DNA of 64,000 nucleotides from Latrodectus hesperus (GCA_037975125.1 CM075855.1:86297706-86361705), one strand, 5' to 3'. Numbered from the stretch's first letter, positions 10,931 to 24,205 are shown. Program-made: numbers and translations. Notes: a model not told the origin generated them from the sequence alone.

Positions 10931-12540
10931 GATAAGCAAAGCAAATTTTATTATTCACAAATTTTATCATTTGAGAAATTTTCTTACCAAAGTTATTTTA
11001 ATTTTTTATTTAAATAACTGCGTTAAAAATAACACAAGTATTCATAGAAACTTTACTTACTATTTCTTCTCCTCGAACTCAAGAATGTTGTGAAGTAATT
11101 ACCCCTTAAACTCACATGTGGAAATAGATTATTTATCCAAAAACAGAGTTCTAATAAATATAAATATAATACAAATATACTTAAGTTACATCTTATTACA
11201 ATGCCTCATTTACTTAGAGTTGAATTCTTGCGTCTATTTTCCATGCAGACTCTAACGCAAGTCCAACTACGCTTGTTATTCCAAGAATTTCCCTAACAAA
11301 AACAAACAATCAGAGAGCTATAAACACAGTCAAGAAAAGAAAAAGCTTCCATGACTTCTGTGGAAAACGTCGGCAAATTTGAAAGACCAAAAAAAAAGAC
11401 ATGGATTTAAAGTTTCTCCGAACTCAAACAGGCAGGTTAACGTTCGTCTAAATATGTCACGACTCCTCATGCGACCACAAAGATGCAATGATGATTATCC
11501 ACCACCACGCGTCCAATCAGATGCAAGAGCTTTCCTCTCCGTAGCCACACTGTCTGAAGTGCCCAAAGTAAATAAACACGTATGAAAGGGGAAAGCCAAT
11601 TATTTTTAGCCAAAAAAGACACAACTTGCGGATGAGGAGGAACAAGAATTATTTTTTCCGAAGTGGCATCGCTTACAAGACATTAGATTTATTGTAGAAA
11701 AGCATCGAGGCTGTTTTTGATGAGGTAGTTTCTCAAGAAAACAACTTTTTACGGTATCCAAAGTAATTCATTACTGCTATTTCCCTTTTAACTGCTTCTG
11801 GTTTTCACTGCTAAATTTCCCTCCATGGTTTAAATTACGCTAAATTTTAAGCATGCCATAAAAACAGTGACATATATATAGCATGATTTTAAACAATTAT
11901 AAATAGCTAAGATGCGAAATTGTTAGTGTAAAATAAGTGCATTATAAGTGTATTAATGCTACTATTGTCAATATTTGTCAATATTGACTTATTTATTTCA
12001 TGATGGCCATATTTATCAATATACGATATATTTATTTCATTTGTCATTTCAGGTAATTGAGGATTAAAAAATAAGTAAAAACTATAGATAATAATAGCTA
12101 AAAATGGATAGTAATGGGTTAAATATCAAATACGATCAACAAGTATGATATTTCACTTACAAGAGCATTTTGTTTCGGAGAGAAATCAAACAGAATCCTA
12201 ATATTTGCGAGGAAGAAGTGCCTCAATAATATTTTAAACGAAAAAAGTGCAGTAGACAGCCTAAGAGCCTAAGAATGTTTTGTAGGCATTTTAATATGTC
12301 TAAATTGCTTTCTGGCAGAGTTTTGCATAGATGGAGGGCCTTATTCACGAGTTACAAGGGTAAATTCCCAAGCACCCGCACTGACACATCTGTATGCAGA
12401 TGGCAGAAATAAAACATCCATCTGCTGTATTTCGAAGGTGGTTGCGATAAAAAAAGAGGAAACTTTTTTATTTAACAGATTTAATTGCAAAAAGTTAAAC
12501 TTTTTTTATATAAATAAGCAAATAAAATAAATATTACACC
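10931..12540. other. Intronic sequence with a modestly GC-richer block
   Basis: 11220-11640 is noticeably less AT-rich than its surroundings. It holds a short open frame (11379-11585) with no known domain. It could be a conserved regulatory block, but nothing decides this from the sequence alone. Confidence 0.35.
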
Positions 12541-12544
12541 GAGG

Positions 12545-12720
12545 AGTTTTAACTAAACTTAGTGGCACGACACTCCATAAGGGAGCTAAGGCCTACCGTC
12601 TCCACATCTGCTTTCATGAACAAGAGCCTTGGTTCCTGGTTATGTAGCCAGCCTAACGCGAAAACCCAGTGTGCTTGGAACTTGGTTTTATTAACCCACT
12701 GAAAGGTAAAAGGTGTTCAA
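12545..12720 (-). repeat. SINE family B, copy 2
   Basis: On the minus strand it carries the family B body: CCTTT..CTTTCAGTGGGTTAATAAAACCAAG, then GGCCTTAG and CTAAG blocks. It lacks a clear head and is 5'-truncated. Confidence 0.6.
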
Positions 12721-12773
12721 TTTTTTATTTGTTTAGTCAATTAATTTAAACATTGCCTACTTTTTCTAATTTA

Positions 12774-13740
<967 letters not shown>

Positions 13741-13744
13741 TTTG

Positions 13745-14045
13745 GTTGTTGCTGCACCTGTATGCTTCCCTGTAGTTTACCCTGAGTTGGGATCTTCCAG
13801 TTAGAAGTAGCCGTTTGGAGTCTTCATGATTTTGAAGCAGGGATTAAGCAGAAGACCACTAATACTTGACCTGCTATCCCTGTAGGTATCCTTCCACTTG
13901 GAGAACATTGCGACCAAGCCGAATTTTAACTTGCCGCAGATGCCTTTTTAGCTAACATGACGGAACTGCGGTTAAGTGAGACTCGAACTCACTACCTTCC
14001 GATAATGAGCACGACACCCTAACTAACCATGCAACCATGGCCTGT
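13745..14045 (-). repeat. tRNA-derived SINE, family A, copy 1
   Basis: The head lies at the right end on the minus strand (A-box-like CATGGTTGCATGGTTAG; B box GAGTTCGAGTCTC). The body contains the marker AAGCAGAAGACCA (plus-strand reading), shared with 29160-29465 and 48705-48940. The tail, read on the minus strand, ends in CAACAAC units. Confidence 0.7.
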
Positions 14046-14335
14046 GCATTGGGTCGCGGTAGCTTAGTGGTTGAAGCATCGACCTTTCGTGTGGAAGGGC
14101 TGGATATTGCCGAAAACTCACCGAGAAAAATCTGTGGAATCAAATATCCTATGGTCGGTCGTTGAGCAGTTACCACCGGTGTAATGGTCTGGAGAAATTG
14201 AAGGGGTAAATCCTCTGGTGGCGCCATCTATCAGAGAAGTCAGAGAGCAAAGACTTTACTGACTTAATTTTGCATAGCCAATGGCATAGCGAGCTTGGCT
14301 TGTCCATGTTTCATAAGTAACAACAACACAATACT
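14046..14335 (+). repeat. tRNA-derived SINE, family E, copy 1
   Basis: The head has the A box TAGCTTAGTGGTTGAAGC. The body has the blocks GGTCGGTCGTTGAGCAGTTACCA, CTCTGGTGGCGCCATCTATC and GAGCTTGGCTTGTCCA, and the tail is TAACAACAACA. It is homologous to 24350-24632 and 44035-44405 and is joined head to head with SINE A on its left. Confidence 0.82.
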
Positions 14336-14494
14336 TCAAATTGAAGCTTCTATACAAATTAAAAATCTATACAGTTTCTATGATACAGAAATTAAAGATA
14401 GTATCAACCAGGCCTGCTAACAAGACGTCCCAAGGTACGCACAGTACATAATTTGCTTTGCAGTTTTGGATGAAAGGTCTGAAAGCATCCACCA

Positions 14495-14638
14495 TACAGT
14501 CCCGATCTGGAACCATGCGATTTTGATGCGTTCGGCAAGTTCAAAGAGCATTTAGGTGGAATATTGTTTTCCAACGATCATCAGGTTCAAATAATTGTTC
14601 TAAGCTGGCTCAAGAACAAAGGTTTAAAATACAGCTAA
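14495..14638 (+). pseudogene. Mariner transposase C-terminal fragment
   Basis: An open stretch of 47 codons reads YSPDLEPCDFDAFGKFKEHL and continues GG..., ending ...VLSWLKNKGLKYS and a stop. This is the third catalytic block (SPDL.PCD; the last aspartate of the mariner D,D34D triad) and C-terminal tail of a mariner-type transposase. The two earlier catalytic blocks are missing upstream, where 14400-14490 gives no recognisable frame. The fragment itself has no stop, so it was either inserted truncated or lost its 5' part by deletion. It sits in the presumed large intron of the smoothelin-like gene. Confidence 0.72.
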
Positions 14639-14639
14639 T

Positions 14640-15129
14640 TTCTGATTCGATAGTTGCAATGGGTATTTTAAAAAAATTGAAATTTTTATCTTCCAGCGAT
14701 TACTCAGTTTAATAATATTTGGTAAAAATATTGTTTTTTTTATCGGAAACTAAATAAAAATTATGAAAATTCCTTGTAAGGTGTCTGTAATTTTCAATGA
14801 ATATTACAAGACTTATGTGTATAAAATTATGTGTTATTAGGTTGTCATAAATTAACGAACGGAAATGTTTAATATTAAAGAATTCTTTTTATTTTTAATT
14901 GATTTTTAATCTGAAATTTAAATAATCTTTATATTTCAAAAAAATTTTGTATATTAATGTCATTCAGAGCTTAAAATTTTCATATTATTAATTTTATTTC
15001 TAAGTTACAAATTCATTTTTCCCCATACTTTGGAATTCAATTTTTATCTTCTCCTCTTACAAAAAATTATTCTTAAGATTAAAAGTGTTTGGAAAGCATT
15101 TTCATGCCTACCATATTATTTGCACTTAG
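14640..15129. other. Intronic AT-rich sequence, no feature seen
   Basis: Low-complexity AT sequence only. Confidence 0.5.
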
Positions 15130-15330
15130 AGAGGACATTTTATTGTTTGTAGGTCATATTCACGATTCGCAAGGAAGGAAACCAGGAAAACATATAAGTA
15201 CCCACCCTAATAAACTTGCATGCAGAATTCAGAAGCACAAGACTCATCCATTGCCCAAAAGTGCCATGGATCGAACCTGGACCTTTCCCTGTAAGCGACT
15301 ACCTACTGCTAGGCCAGACGCTCCAGATTC
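15130..15330 (-). repeat. tRNA-derived SINE, family C, copy 2
   Basis: The minus-strand head has the A box TGGCCTAGCAGTAGG and the B box GGTTCGATCC at about 15276-15267. The tail carries the ATTCAC..TTCGCAAGGA block like the copy at 37240. Confidence 0.68.
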
Positions 15331-15439
15331 TTATTTTTAAGAAAATCTTTCAAAATATTCGGCTTATTTACACTAAAGGATTTCTTTATTAGATTTCTGT
15401 ATTTTTCTAATTTAAACATAGTAGATATTTCGCTTAATC

Positions 15440-15660
15440 GTAGACAAATTAATCGTCGCTAATTCTTTGTTCGCAGCAAATTCGTTGACAAGTCGGATTT
15501 ACCAAGCCATCAAAATATCCATGACGTCAGATGATGATGAAACGTCATCTGACGTCATGGATATTTTAAACCAACGAGAATTGTAAAGTGGCGTAGTCCT
15601 GATCTCAACTGGAATTAAAGAAACAAACCTTTTTGTGGTTAATACATTATTGCTTCCAAG
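15440..15660 (+). repeat. Dispersed repeat family F, copy 2, with a palindrome
   Basis: Shares with 26055-26310 the order GCAAATTCGT.GACAAGT, GATGAAACGT, CTGACGTCATG.ATATTTTAA, CCAA.GAGAATTGTAA and GTAGTC.TGATCTCAA.TGGAA. Within it, 15512-15534 and 15545-15567 are exact 23-base inverted arms around a 10-base spacer, each holding TGACGTCA. Confidence 0.78.
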
Positions 15661-16372
15661 TTGTTCAATAACATAGACATTAACATTTGTCGAAAATTGT
15701 AAAAATATGTTCCACAATTTGCTCAAATTCCTTCAGACATTCAATGTCATTATCTGCATCAATCAATGTCGCTATATCATATGGTGAACTATATATGTAC
15801 ATATTGCAGCACATAACGCTTTATATGTATCGTTAGCCAAACTAAAATGAAAGACTGCTGCGAAGTCTGCTTTTTCTTCGTGTGGTTCTCAAATGGCTTC
15901 TTTCAACCTTGGATCAGCGGCAGAGGGCGCATGCGTGATCTTTTACAAACTCTCATTGTTGACATCTTCCACAAAACTTAGCCAAAACCTTCAAAAATAA
16001 ACGCTTTGACTGGAGAGAGGTAAAAAAGTAAGTTCGCAGAAACCATTTTTTTTTTCACTTTTTTTTTTTTTTTTTTTTTTGCAAAATTTTGAAAGTAATT
16101 TTTAGCAGATAAACATGATCTGGCTCCAGCTGCGCGTTGAGTGTTCTGTTTGAACCTTTTCAACAGTTCTTTAAGGTGACTGCGGATATTTTAACACATT
16201 ATGCGCTTCTCCGCATTCGCTGCTCGAAAACGTTTTACGCTTTTAAAGAAGAGGCAGTGTCAGGTTTCTTGCCTTCTGATTTTTAAAGTTCACAAAAAAC
16301 AGTGATTTAAAATTCATCGAATACAGATAAAAAGCAATTTTTGCTATTTTTTTTTTAATTTCTAAAATTTCC
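15661..16372. other. Intronic sequence with a T tract
   Basis: Apart from a homopolymer T run at about 16061-16080, nothing is recognisable. Confidence 0.5.
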
Positions 16373-16712
16373 TAATGGCTCAAAAGGCATAATGTGTTTA
16401 TAGACAAAATGACATAATTTAGTTCATTTTTGATATACAGTTGTTTAATTGGTGTCTCAAAAGATATACTAATGTGCTTACAGGATGAATGAAATAATGT
16501 TAATTCCTTTTTAATCTACAGTTGCTTTCTTAATGATTCAAATACAGCATATTTCTTGATTTCTCGAAAGACACAATGTGTTCGTAGACTAAATGAAATA
16601 ATTCAGTTCATTTTTGATATACAGTTGTTTTCTTAATGGCTCAAAAGACATAATATTTCTTGATGATTTGAAAGATAAAAAATTTACAGGCTGAATAAAA
16701 TAAATTTATAGT
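16373..16712. repeat. Degenerate tandem repeat, about 75-100 bp unit
   Basis: Four diverged copies each carry a TAATGGCTCAAAAG-like start, an ACAATGTG-like core, GAATGAAATAAT and a TTTTTGATATACAGTTG end. The starts are near 16373, 16450, 16533 and 16636. Confidence 0.8.
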
Positions 16713-17290
16713 GGATAAAAAAAATACAATGCATTTCTTATCTCCAGTCGCTTTTCCCCACAACCAAGCTACCATAATCCAAATAAAGCATTTCACTCCT
16801 GGTAAATAGCGACAGCGTATGAATTTATGCGGGTTCAAAGGTTCAAGCATTAAAGAATAAGATTAGAAAATAAAAAAACTGATAAAAAAATGTGTAACCA
16901 CTTAAAATATTTAAAGACGTAAAAACCATGTGTTCTTACAGCAAATTCAGTAACTAGAGATCAAAATATTAGGTACAATTATATAATTATTTATGTTTGG
17001 CTAAAGTAAAGAAATATCAATAAACACCACAAAAATTAGATGATACTTTGATTCAAATTAAAATTGTTATAATAATTTACATTGAAGGATATAATTTCAC
17101 AATTTTATATTTTTCTTTGCTTAAACAGTATCTCATTTAGCTTAAAATTTATCCATTGTGTTGCAAATTAGTCGATTTGAATCCAAAATAGCTACTTTAT
17201 ATTACTCGAACATAAATAAAGCTAGTATAATTTTATTCATTTTTTTTCAATAACCAAACTGAATGTACTTAATTTATAACATTTTTTTAT
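16713..17290. other. Intronic AT-rich sequence, no feature seen
   Basis: Nothing supportable. Confidence 0.5.
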
Positions 17291-17292
17291 AT

Positions 17293-17575
17293 TAAAGCCC
17301 GGTGGCTTAATGGTAGTGTTTACAGGTCAGAGGTTCGATCCTCCGGCTGGAAAAGGTCGACTCAGCCTTTCATTGCTTCAGTGGATCGATAAAACCAAGT
17401 ACCAAGCATGCTAGGGAACTAAGCACTGGTGGTTTCGAATTATGCTTGCCACTTAACAGGGACATGTGTTTCGAACCTTCGACTCTCGATCGGGAAACCA
17501 AATATGGGAACTGTAGGTTTTGACCAATATATGGGCTGTTATTCCACAGGTTTATATTACAGTTTTTGTATTGAT
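17293..17575 (+). repeat. tRNA-derived SINE, family B, copy 3
   Basis: The head has the A box GGTGGCTTAATGGTAGTG and the B box GGTTCGATCC (17332-17341). The body shares CCAAGCATGCTAGGGAACTA, AGCACTGG and ATATGGGCTGT with 9175-9490. This is the cleanest head of the family. Confidence 0.8.
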
Positions 17576-19430
17576 ACTTTGATTGAAAAAGTTCTTATTT
17601 TAATCAATGCAGAAATCCCTTGCGAGAGTAAATGATATATTGATTCATTAAAAATAAATAATTGTAAAAACAGATTATATTTTCAAGAGTATATATTGAT
17701 TTACCTGAAAATAAATACTTATTTTATTACTTAATAAGTTTTACTTCTCAGAAATGTATCAAAACTCTCTCTGGCATACTTTTTTATAATTTAATTATCT
17801 TGCCATCTAAAAAATGTTTCCAGCAATTATTGTTATAATTTATTGATTTCATCGGCAGAGACATATTGTTTCTCCCAACATAATTTTTGCACACATGTTT
17901 TATCACGTTAATGACTTCGATGCAAAAGTGACACAAGATAAATCGGCTTTGGCACCAAATGAGGCAAGCGTGTCCGTGACATTTAAATGCAATATTTTTT
18001 CACTTTAATTGAAAACACTTACAATTATTAACATGTTATTTCTCAATAACATAATAAGAATTTGATTAAGAAATCCTTATGGATTTGTTAGGAAAACAAC
18101 ATTTATTAAATGATAAAAAGCAAAGTGAGCCCAAGAAAATTAAATGAAAATTAATTTTCAACTGAACCAAACTGCCTTTACATAAAAAACAGAAATTGCA
18201 CATCAAATTTAGTAGTATCCACTTTTATATAATCAACAGAATATTATTTTCAAATCAAAAAAATAATTTTAAAAAATCCATTATCACAATAATTTAATGA
18301 AATTTATTCAGCTGATTTTGGTATTTAGAAATATTTATTAATTAGTAATTACTTCTCAAAGTGATTATTTTTATGCATATTATAATTCATAATATCTAAA
18401 TTGTAATCGTAGATTAAAGGAATTATCATTAAAAGTATGATTTAATCTGTTGTTATTTCATTTCTATTCAATTAAGAGGTTTCTGAATATTTCTCTTTTT
18501 TGGATGTATAATAATTCAACTACTTACTTATTTGTCTCCACTGATCCAATAATTGTCAGCAAGATCAACTTTTAATCATGTAATATTTTAAAATGAGCAG
18601 CAGAGAGAGATGTAAACGTCTTTTCTTATATTGCCTTGAATCATGATCAAATGATATTCTGTAGTCAACTGTCGACACTCATCGCCAAAGATAGCCAAAA
18701 ATGCCTTCTACAAATTAATGTTTAATGCCTAAGTCTAAATGGTTATTTGTAAAAGAACAGCTGATTTTATAAATCTTTAATTTTCGATTAACGTGATGGA
18801 TGTTAAATGTTAATTGTACAAGAAAATGTTGCGCAAAAAAGATGACAACTTTCTTCATTAATTTTAAATGCCCTTTGATCATTACACAGAAATGGAATTT
18901 TAAATTATAAGGTTTCTCTGTTGGCACTGGAAAATATATAACCTGCGTTTAACCACCTGTAGGAAGATCGTAAGTTCACCAACTTTTTGACCTGCTTTTT
19001 AGGCAACTGATCAATTACGTTATTTTGTATCTTTGAAGGGGAGTGTGAAACACAGTTACCTTTACACATTTACCGAAATGTGCGTAGGAATTCAAAGAAA
19101 GATTATATACTTTTGTTACTATATGCTACGCATGCAAAACATGTATCATATTTAAGCCTATAATAATGCTTTACCTAATTCTCCGATTTCCACACGAAGA
19201 TCTTATTCAGATATGTTAGTCATTACCTATCTGAATAACAATAAATCATTTTTATCTAAGTGTTAAAATATGAAGAGATTTCTTGTAAATAATATAAATT
19301 TACAAAACAAAGAAAATTTTTATGCTTTTTAACCAGTTTTTTTTATTGGCATACGTAAAATTTTAATCTCTCTTATTCGATTTATTTTATTAAAATATTA
19401 ACAAAGGAAAATTTATTGAGCAAAGCAATA
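17576..19430. other. Intronic AT-rich sequence, no feature seen
   Basis: No gene or repeat could be supported. Confidence 0.5.
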
Positions 19431-20053
19431 CAGTAATCCCCTCTATAACACGGTACACTTATAACGTGATTTCATATCCCCCTTATAACATGTTTTCCCC
19501 CTTATAACACGTTCGTTCTCCATGTTATATTTCTGTACTGCGAAATTGATGATGATTTGTACAGTTCACAATCCATTTCGCGTACGTTTACACAGTGTGT
19601 CAATTATATGCTTATAAAATTAAATTAAATAATATTATTGACCTATATGAACATTCTGCTAAAAGAAGATGTCGGAAGATGTAAAAAATGCTAAAAAAGA
19701 TGTTAAAAGAAGATGTTATTTCATATAGCTCCTACAGAGAATAAACATGTATGAAACTGCTTTTGGAATCATTTGATTTGTTTGAAAGGAACTGTTTTTT
19801 AGTTACATTTGTATAAGTTTTTTTTTATTTAAAATGTTCTTAATGTAATTTTAATAAAACGCACACATTTCGTTCATAACATAGTTTTTCTTTAATATTT
19901 CATTTAAAACTCCTTTAACGAGAAAAGTTAAACGTGAATCATTGGTACATAACGCGTAATACGAGGTCAAACGAGAGCGTTTTACGAGAATACTCGTACA
20001 AAAAGTTATTGTATAACGCGGAACTAATACACAGTGTTATAAGGGGGTTGCTG
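19431..20053. mobile_element. pogo/Tigger-like non-autonomous DNA transposon (MITE)
   Basis: The left end, preceded by TA, reads CAGTAATCCCCTCTATAACA. The right end, reversed, reads CAGCAACCCCCTTATAACAC. Several TATAAC(A/G)CG motifs recur inside both ends. TIRs that start CAGT with CCC..TATAACAC and a TA target are the pogo/Tigger pattern. At 623 bp without a frame it cannot code for a transposase. Confidence 0.72.
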
Positions 20054-20339
20054 CAAATTTTAAATTCACTACTGTCAGTTATAATTGCTGAAAAGAAAGA
20101 CGACTGAACAAGTTCGTGAAATTTGCACGGCAAACAAAATATGCAATGATATACAAATGTGTGGCGTTTCCTCGCATTAATGTAAGGCAGATGATCGTAA
20201 TGACATTAGCAATCTGACTAGAGAGATTTTCACAAGCTTTCATATAGAAACTTCATATGAATACTGTTTCAGGTGTAAAAATAGCTGTCTTTGTCTTGTG
20301 TGAAAAGACTAAGCCCTAAAAATAAATATCTGACCTTGA
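20054..20339. other. Intronic sequence, no feature seen
   Basis: Short stretch between the MITE and a GC-richer block, with nothing recognisable. Confidence 0.4.
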
Positions 20340-21240
20340 TAGAGGAAATTGGTGACTTTGATTAAGATAATTGTAGCCCAACATTCATTTGGGTTCATGT
20401 TAACACATTTGCTTTGGTACCACACCAGTTATCAGACGGATGGGTTCATGATAATCATTCATATTTCTGATAAGACCTGTATGATTATCAGGGAGAAAAT
20501 TCAAAAGCTCTTCTTCATTAGTACCTGAAGAAAGATGCATGTGATCTTATAGCCTCAATGGAAAGTACTGCTCCACCAAGAACCATGAGTTCAGAAATGC
20601 AATTGCTGGCAAGACCTCGTGTAATCCATATAAATAATTCGTTGGTGCTTTCATTATAAGCCATTTTGAATGTGGCGATCATGGTTTCAGTTACATTTTA
20701 CGATGCAACTCCAGAAATTCGATCATTAACGAATCTGGGCACAGGAATAAATTCAAACAATTTTTTTAAACAATCATGATTGTAAAGTGTGCGTCCTTGT
20801 TTATTAATATCACGGAGAATGTCATTTCCAATTTGCATTTATCATCGCCAAATTGGGACATCACCTGGTATGATAGTAGCATAGGCTGGCATCAGATTAT
20901 CATCCGGCGTCAATTGTCTTGTTCACGTGAGACTTATAACAGTTCTCATTACATTTCCGAAGTGCCAAGATCATAAATTCTGATCTCTGTTCTCAAGGTC
21001 TCTGTAACACTATTTCAGCAAGGTAGTATGTTGTCTTTTTTTCGCGATATCGAATTTAGATTTTCACCTACCAGTACATCTTCTTTCCTGATCTTTCACG
21101 ATTTGAAAACATCAAGTCAAAGAACACGTGGCTGAACTTGGGTCATGCCATTACGAACCATTGTGGTTGATGACATAGAGTTCAATCTTCGTGAACTGTG
21201 TTGTACCTTCATAAGCAACTAATTTCTGTTTGACAACATG
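20340..21240 (-). other. GC-richer block, possible decayed coding relic
   Basis: Base composition is clearly less AT-rich than both flanks. Minus-strand translation gives several stop-free pieces broken by frame changes, for example one containing LLNFLPDNHTGLIRNMNDYH (about 20510-20440). I do not recognise the family. It may be an old transposon or retrotransposon coding region; no function is claimed. Confidence 0.3.
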
Positions 21241-23247
21241 GCTAGATGGATAAATATTATTATTGCTAGCGAAAATGCTTTAGGTATTGAGAACTGTTTT
21301 GAATATTGGGTCTATTCCTCTCAATTTCTTGAACATTGTTCGCTCTATTTTTTGCTACATTTTCATTTTTTCCTAGGGAAGTCAGATTATGTTATTTGGA
21401 TTTTATCTTAACAATTTTCGTTTTCTATTCATTAATTAAAAACATTTTTTAGTTTTAAATATGTTAATATAAGCAACAATATGCTATTTTTCCTAATGAA
21501 TTCAAAATGTATATAATTGGGGTTTTATCGACGTATAAGACATAATACCTCAATCTTATTTGCCTCATCTTTTTATTTATCTTGATATATTTTGCGACAT
21601 CTCACTTTAGTTTAAAGCAAATTTTCAGCACCAATTTGAAATTTCCACCATTTTTTTAATTCTCGATACTGTTTTATCACAAATTTGTGATATATTTTTT
21701 GTAGCGTTAGAGAGTTTCACATTACATAGTTTAGTTTTTCGAATTTCAAAAACATAATTTCAGAAAAACATTTTGTTGAGGAATCCTTCTGAAAGTATGC
21801 CTACAAGAAGAAATAGAAGACTCTACAACTTTTAATCATAATCTTTTGTCTAAGAACACTGAAAACAGTACTGGATTTTCAGTTATTTATCGTTTAAATT
21901 TGACTCAAACCTTCAGAGAAATATATATCATGTTTGCATGTTTTAAATAATTAATAGTCTCATGATTTTTCTTCATTTTAAAATTTTCTTGACTGTTTTT
22001 TTAATATTTCTTGATGGTTTTATTTTTCAAAAATATATACACAGACTGCTATTTTCACTATATTTCTTGAAACATTTATTTTAAGAATTCTTTTTAAGTT
22101 AGATTCTGAATGTTGTAATAGAAAGCTATATATTTGTTCCATTCTGTAGTTTTGATATAAAAAATACTTTATATCAAAATTACTTAAAAAATGGAAAATA
22201 CTTTTTTAATCGGTGCTTAAATTTTTTTTTATTTTTCTTAAAATGTCATGTGTAGATTTTTCTGTTTCAACTTTTACAAATTAAATAACATTCTAATGAC
22301 TTATAATACTTACAAATATAAATTAATTTTATTCAACATTAATAAATTTTGGAGCATTAGTTTTATCACCATTCAAAAATTAAAAGAATAAACCTTAAAA
22401 CACTGAATTTTATTTCTTAAATGCCAAAATGAATATACACTATAAAAGTTTAATTTTTTATCTTAATATTTATTATTTCTGAAAGACTAATAATTAATTG
22501 AACAGGAAAAAAAAATTTTGACTCACGTGTTTGCTATTAAAATAAATGCAGTCCATCCTCCCTCAGTCGTCTGCAAGAAAATGAGATTAGTTGTATCCAT
22601 TACTGAAAATGTGGATGAAGCTCGCAGACGATAGAAAACCTTGACCTAATGACAGCGCCCAAACGTGATTAGAACTTTTTTTTTACTTTCTATTTATTTG
22701 TGGCCAGTGATCGAATCGGGTAATGCGCGATTTTATACGTGACGTCATGCTTTAATAGTTGCCCATAAAACAAAGGTGGCGTGCGCAATATCAAAATGTT
22801 TCTTTTAACTTTTTCATTATCAAACACTGAAAATAGGCACGCTTTCAACGGGTCACACTTGAATAGAAGGATTGTTTGACTACGGCCAATCTCATTGACT
22901 AAGTAACTGTAGAAAACTAACAGAAGGATGCCCACTTTAAAATGCCATGCTCTTTAAAAGGATCATGTTATCTGAAAGTGAAGAAAACTTATGAGTTTGT
23001 TTAGAACCGTAAGATTCACTCAAAAAGATTAAAATTATCACTAGGTATAGTTGGCAGAAAAATCTATTTTTATTGATCAGCCATGTGACTTTATTTCTAA
23101 TAACAAATATTTAAATAATTTTCCCATCATAATTATAAAACATGTTTATCTCATCACGTTTTTCTTTTTATAATCAATTATTTGCGTACAGGAAAATGTA
23201 TATAAAATATTGCATATTATATTCCATTATTCTAATGCATATTATTT
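21241..23247. other. Intronic AT-rich sequence
   Basis: No gene supported. A small GC-richer patch at 22550-22850 contains GTGACGTCATGC (CRE-like) near 22740, without further context. Confidence 0.45.
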
Positions 23248-23690
23248 TATGCAATGTTTTAACTGCAAAAAGACATATAAGTGACAAGGCAAGAGCAGTC
23301 AATGAAAATATCTAATGCAATAGTGTTAAAATTGGAAAATATAAATAAATTTATATTGGAGGTTCTTTTTATGCAATATTTGAATTGAAAAGAGTCATAT
23401 TAGTAACAAAGCAAGAGCAGTCAATGAAAATATCTAATGCAATAGTGTTAAAATTGGAAAATATAAATAAATTTATATTGGAGGCTCTTTTTATGCAATA
23501 TTTGAATTGAAAAGAGTGCTATAAGTAACAAAGCAAGAAAAGTCAATGAAAATAACTAATGAAATACTGTTAAATTATATTAATATACATAAATTTATAT
23601 TTATGCAATATATGAATTGCAAAGCATTACATAAGTAACCAAGTAAGAATAGACAATGAAAATAACTACTACAATAATGATAAAATTGAC
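23248..23690. repeat. 122-bp tandem repeat, about 3.6 copies
   Basis: Units start at TATGCAAT in 23248, 23370, 23492 and 23602. Copies two and three are almost identical. Copy one is slightly diverged, and copy four is shorter and more diverged. Confidence 0.93.
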
Positions 23691-23795
23691 TAACAAATCT
23701 TTTATCAATCAACATCTTGCAATAAATTAAATTTTTTAGCAAAATTTTATAAATTTAAATTTTTCTTTTAAATTTATAAATTTAACTATAATTTT

Positions 23796-23875
23796 TTTAC
23801 CATATGTATTATAGAACTTGTACTACGTCAGTCCACTGACTGACCTAGTACAAGTTCCATAATTCATATGGTAAA
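23796..23875. repeat. 80-bp near-perfect palindrome
   Basis: The 38-base arms 23796-23833 and 23838-23875 are complementary with three mismatches across a 4-base loop (CACT). The outer ends are TTTACCATATG. It may be a very small fold-back MITE, and would extrude as a cruciform. Confidence 0.92.
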
Positions 23876-23959
23876 GAAGCACTTTGTGATAGCTGCTGTG
23901 TATTCCTTGCTTAAGAAATGATTTCATTTATTTATCACTCAACTGATTTTTTTCACGAC

Positions 23960-24085
23960 AGCTAATTAGACCTGGATATACAATTTAAAATGAATTCCGA
24001 ACCACTACAAATAGTCTACTCGATGTAGGGTTTGAGCCCACGAACTTTTGAATAGAAGGCCAGCGGGCCAACCGTTCGACAGTCA
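23960..24085 (-). repeat. tRNA-derived SINE, family D, copy 2
   Basis: Read on the minus strand it has AAAAGTTCGTGGGCTCAAAC as the B-box region, then TTTGTAGTGGTTCGGAAT, which is shared with 41262-41395. Confidence 0.62.
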
Positions 24086-24169
24086 GCATGCCACCTAAGA
24101 AAAGAATTTCTCATGAGGAAGAAAGTATAATAACATACCACAAAGAAAAAAATAATATAAAAATCCCTT

Positions 24170-24205
<36 letters not shown>

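Noticed and set aside
11379..11585. 68-codon frame
   Set aside because: No similarity to a known domain and no supporting signals.
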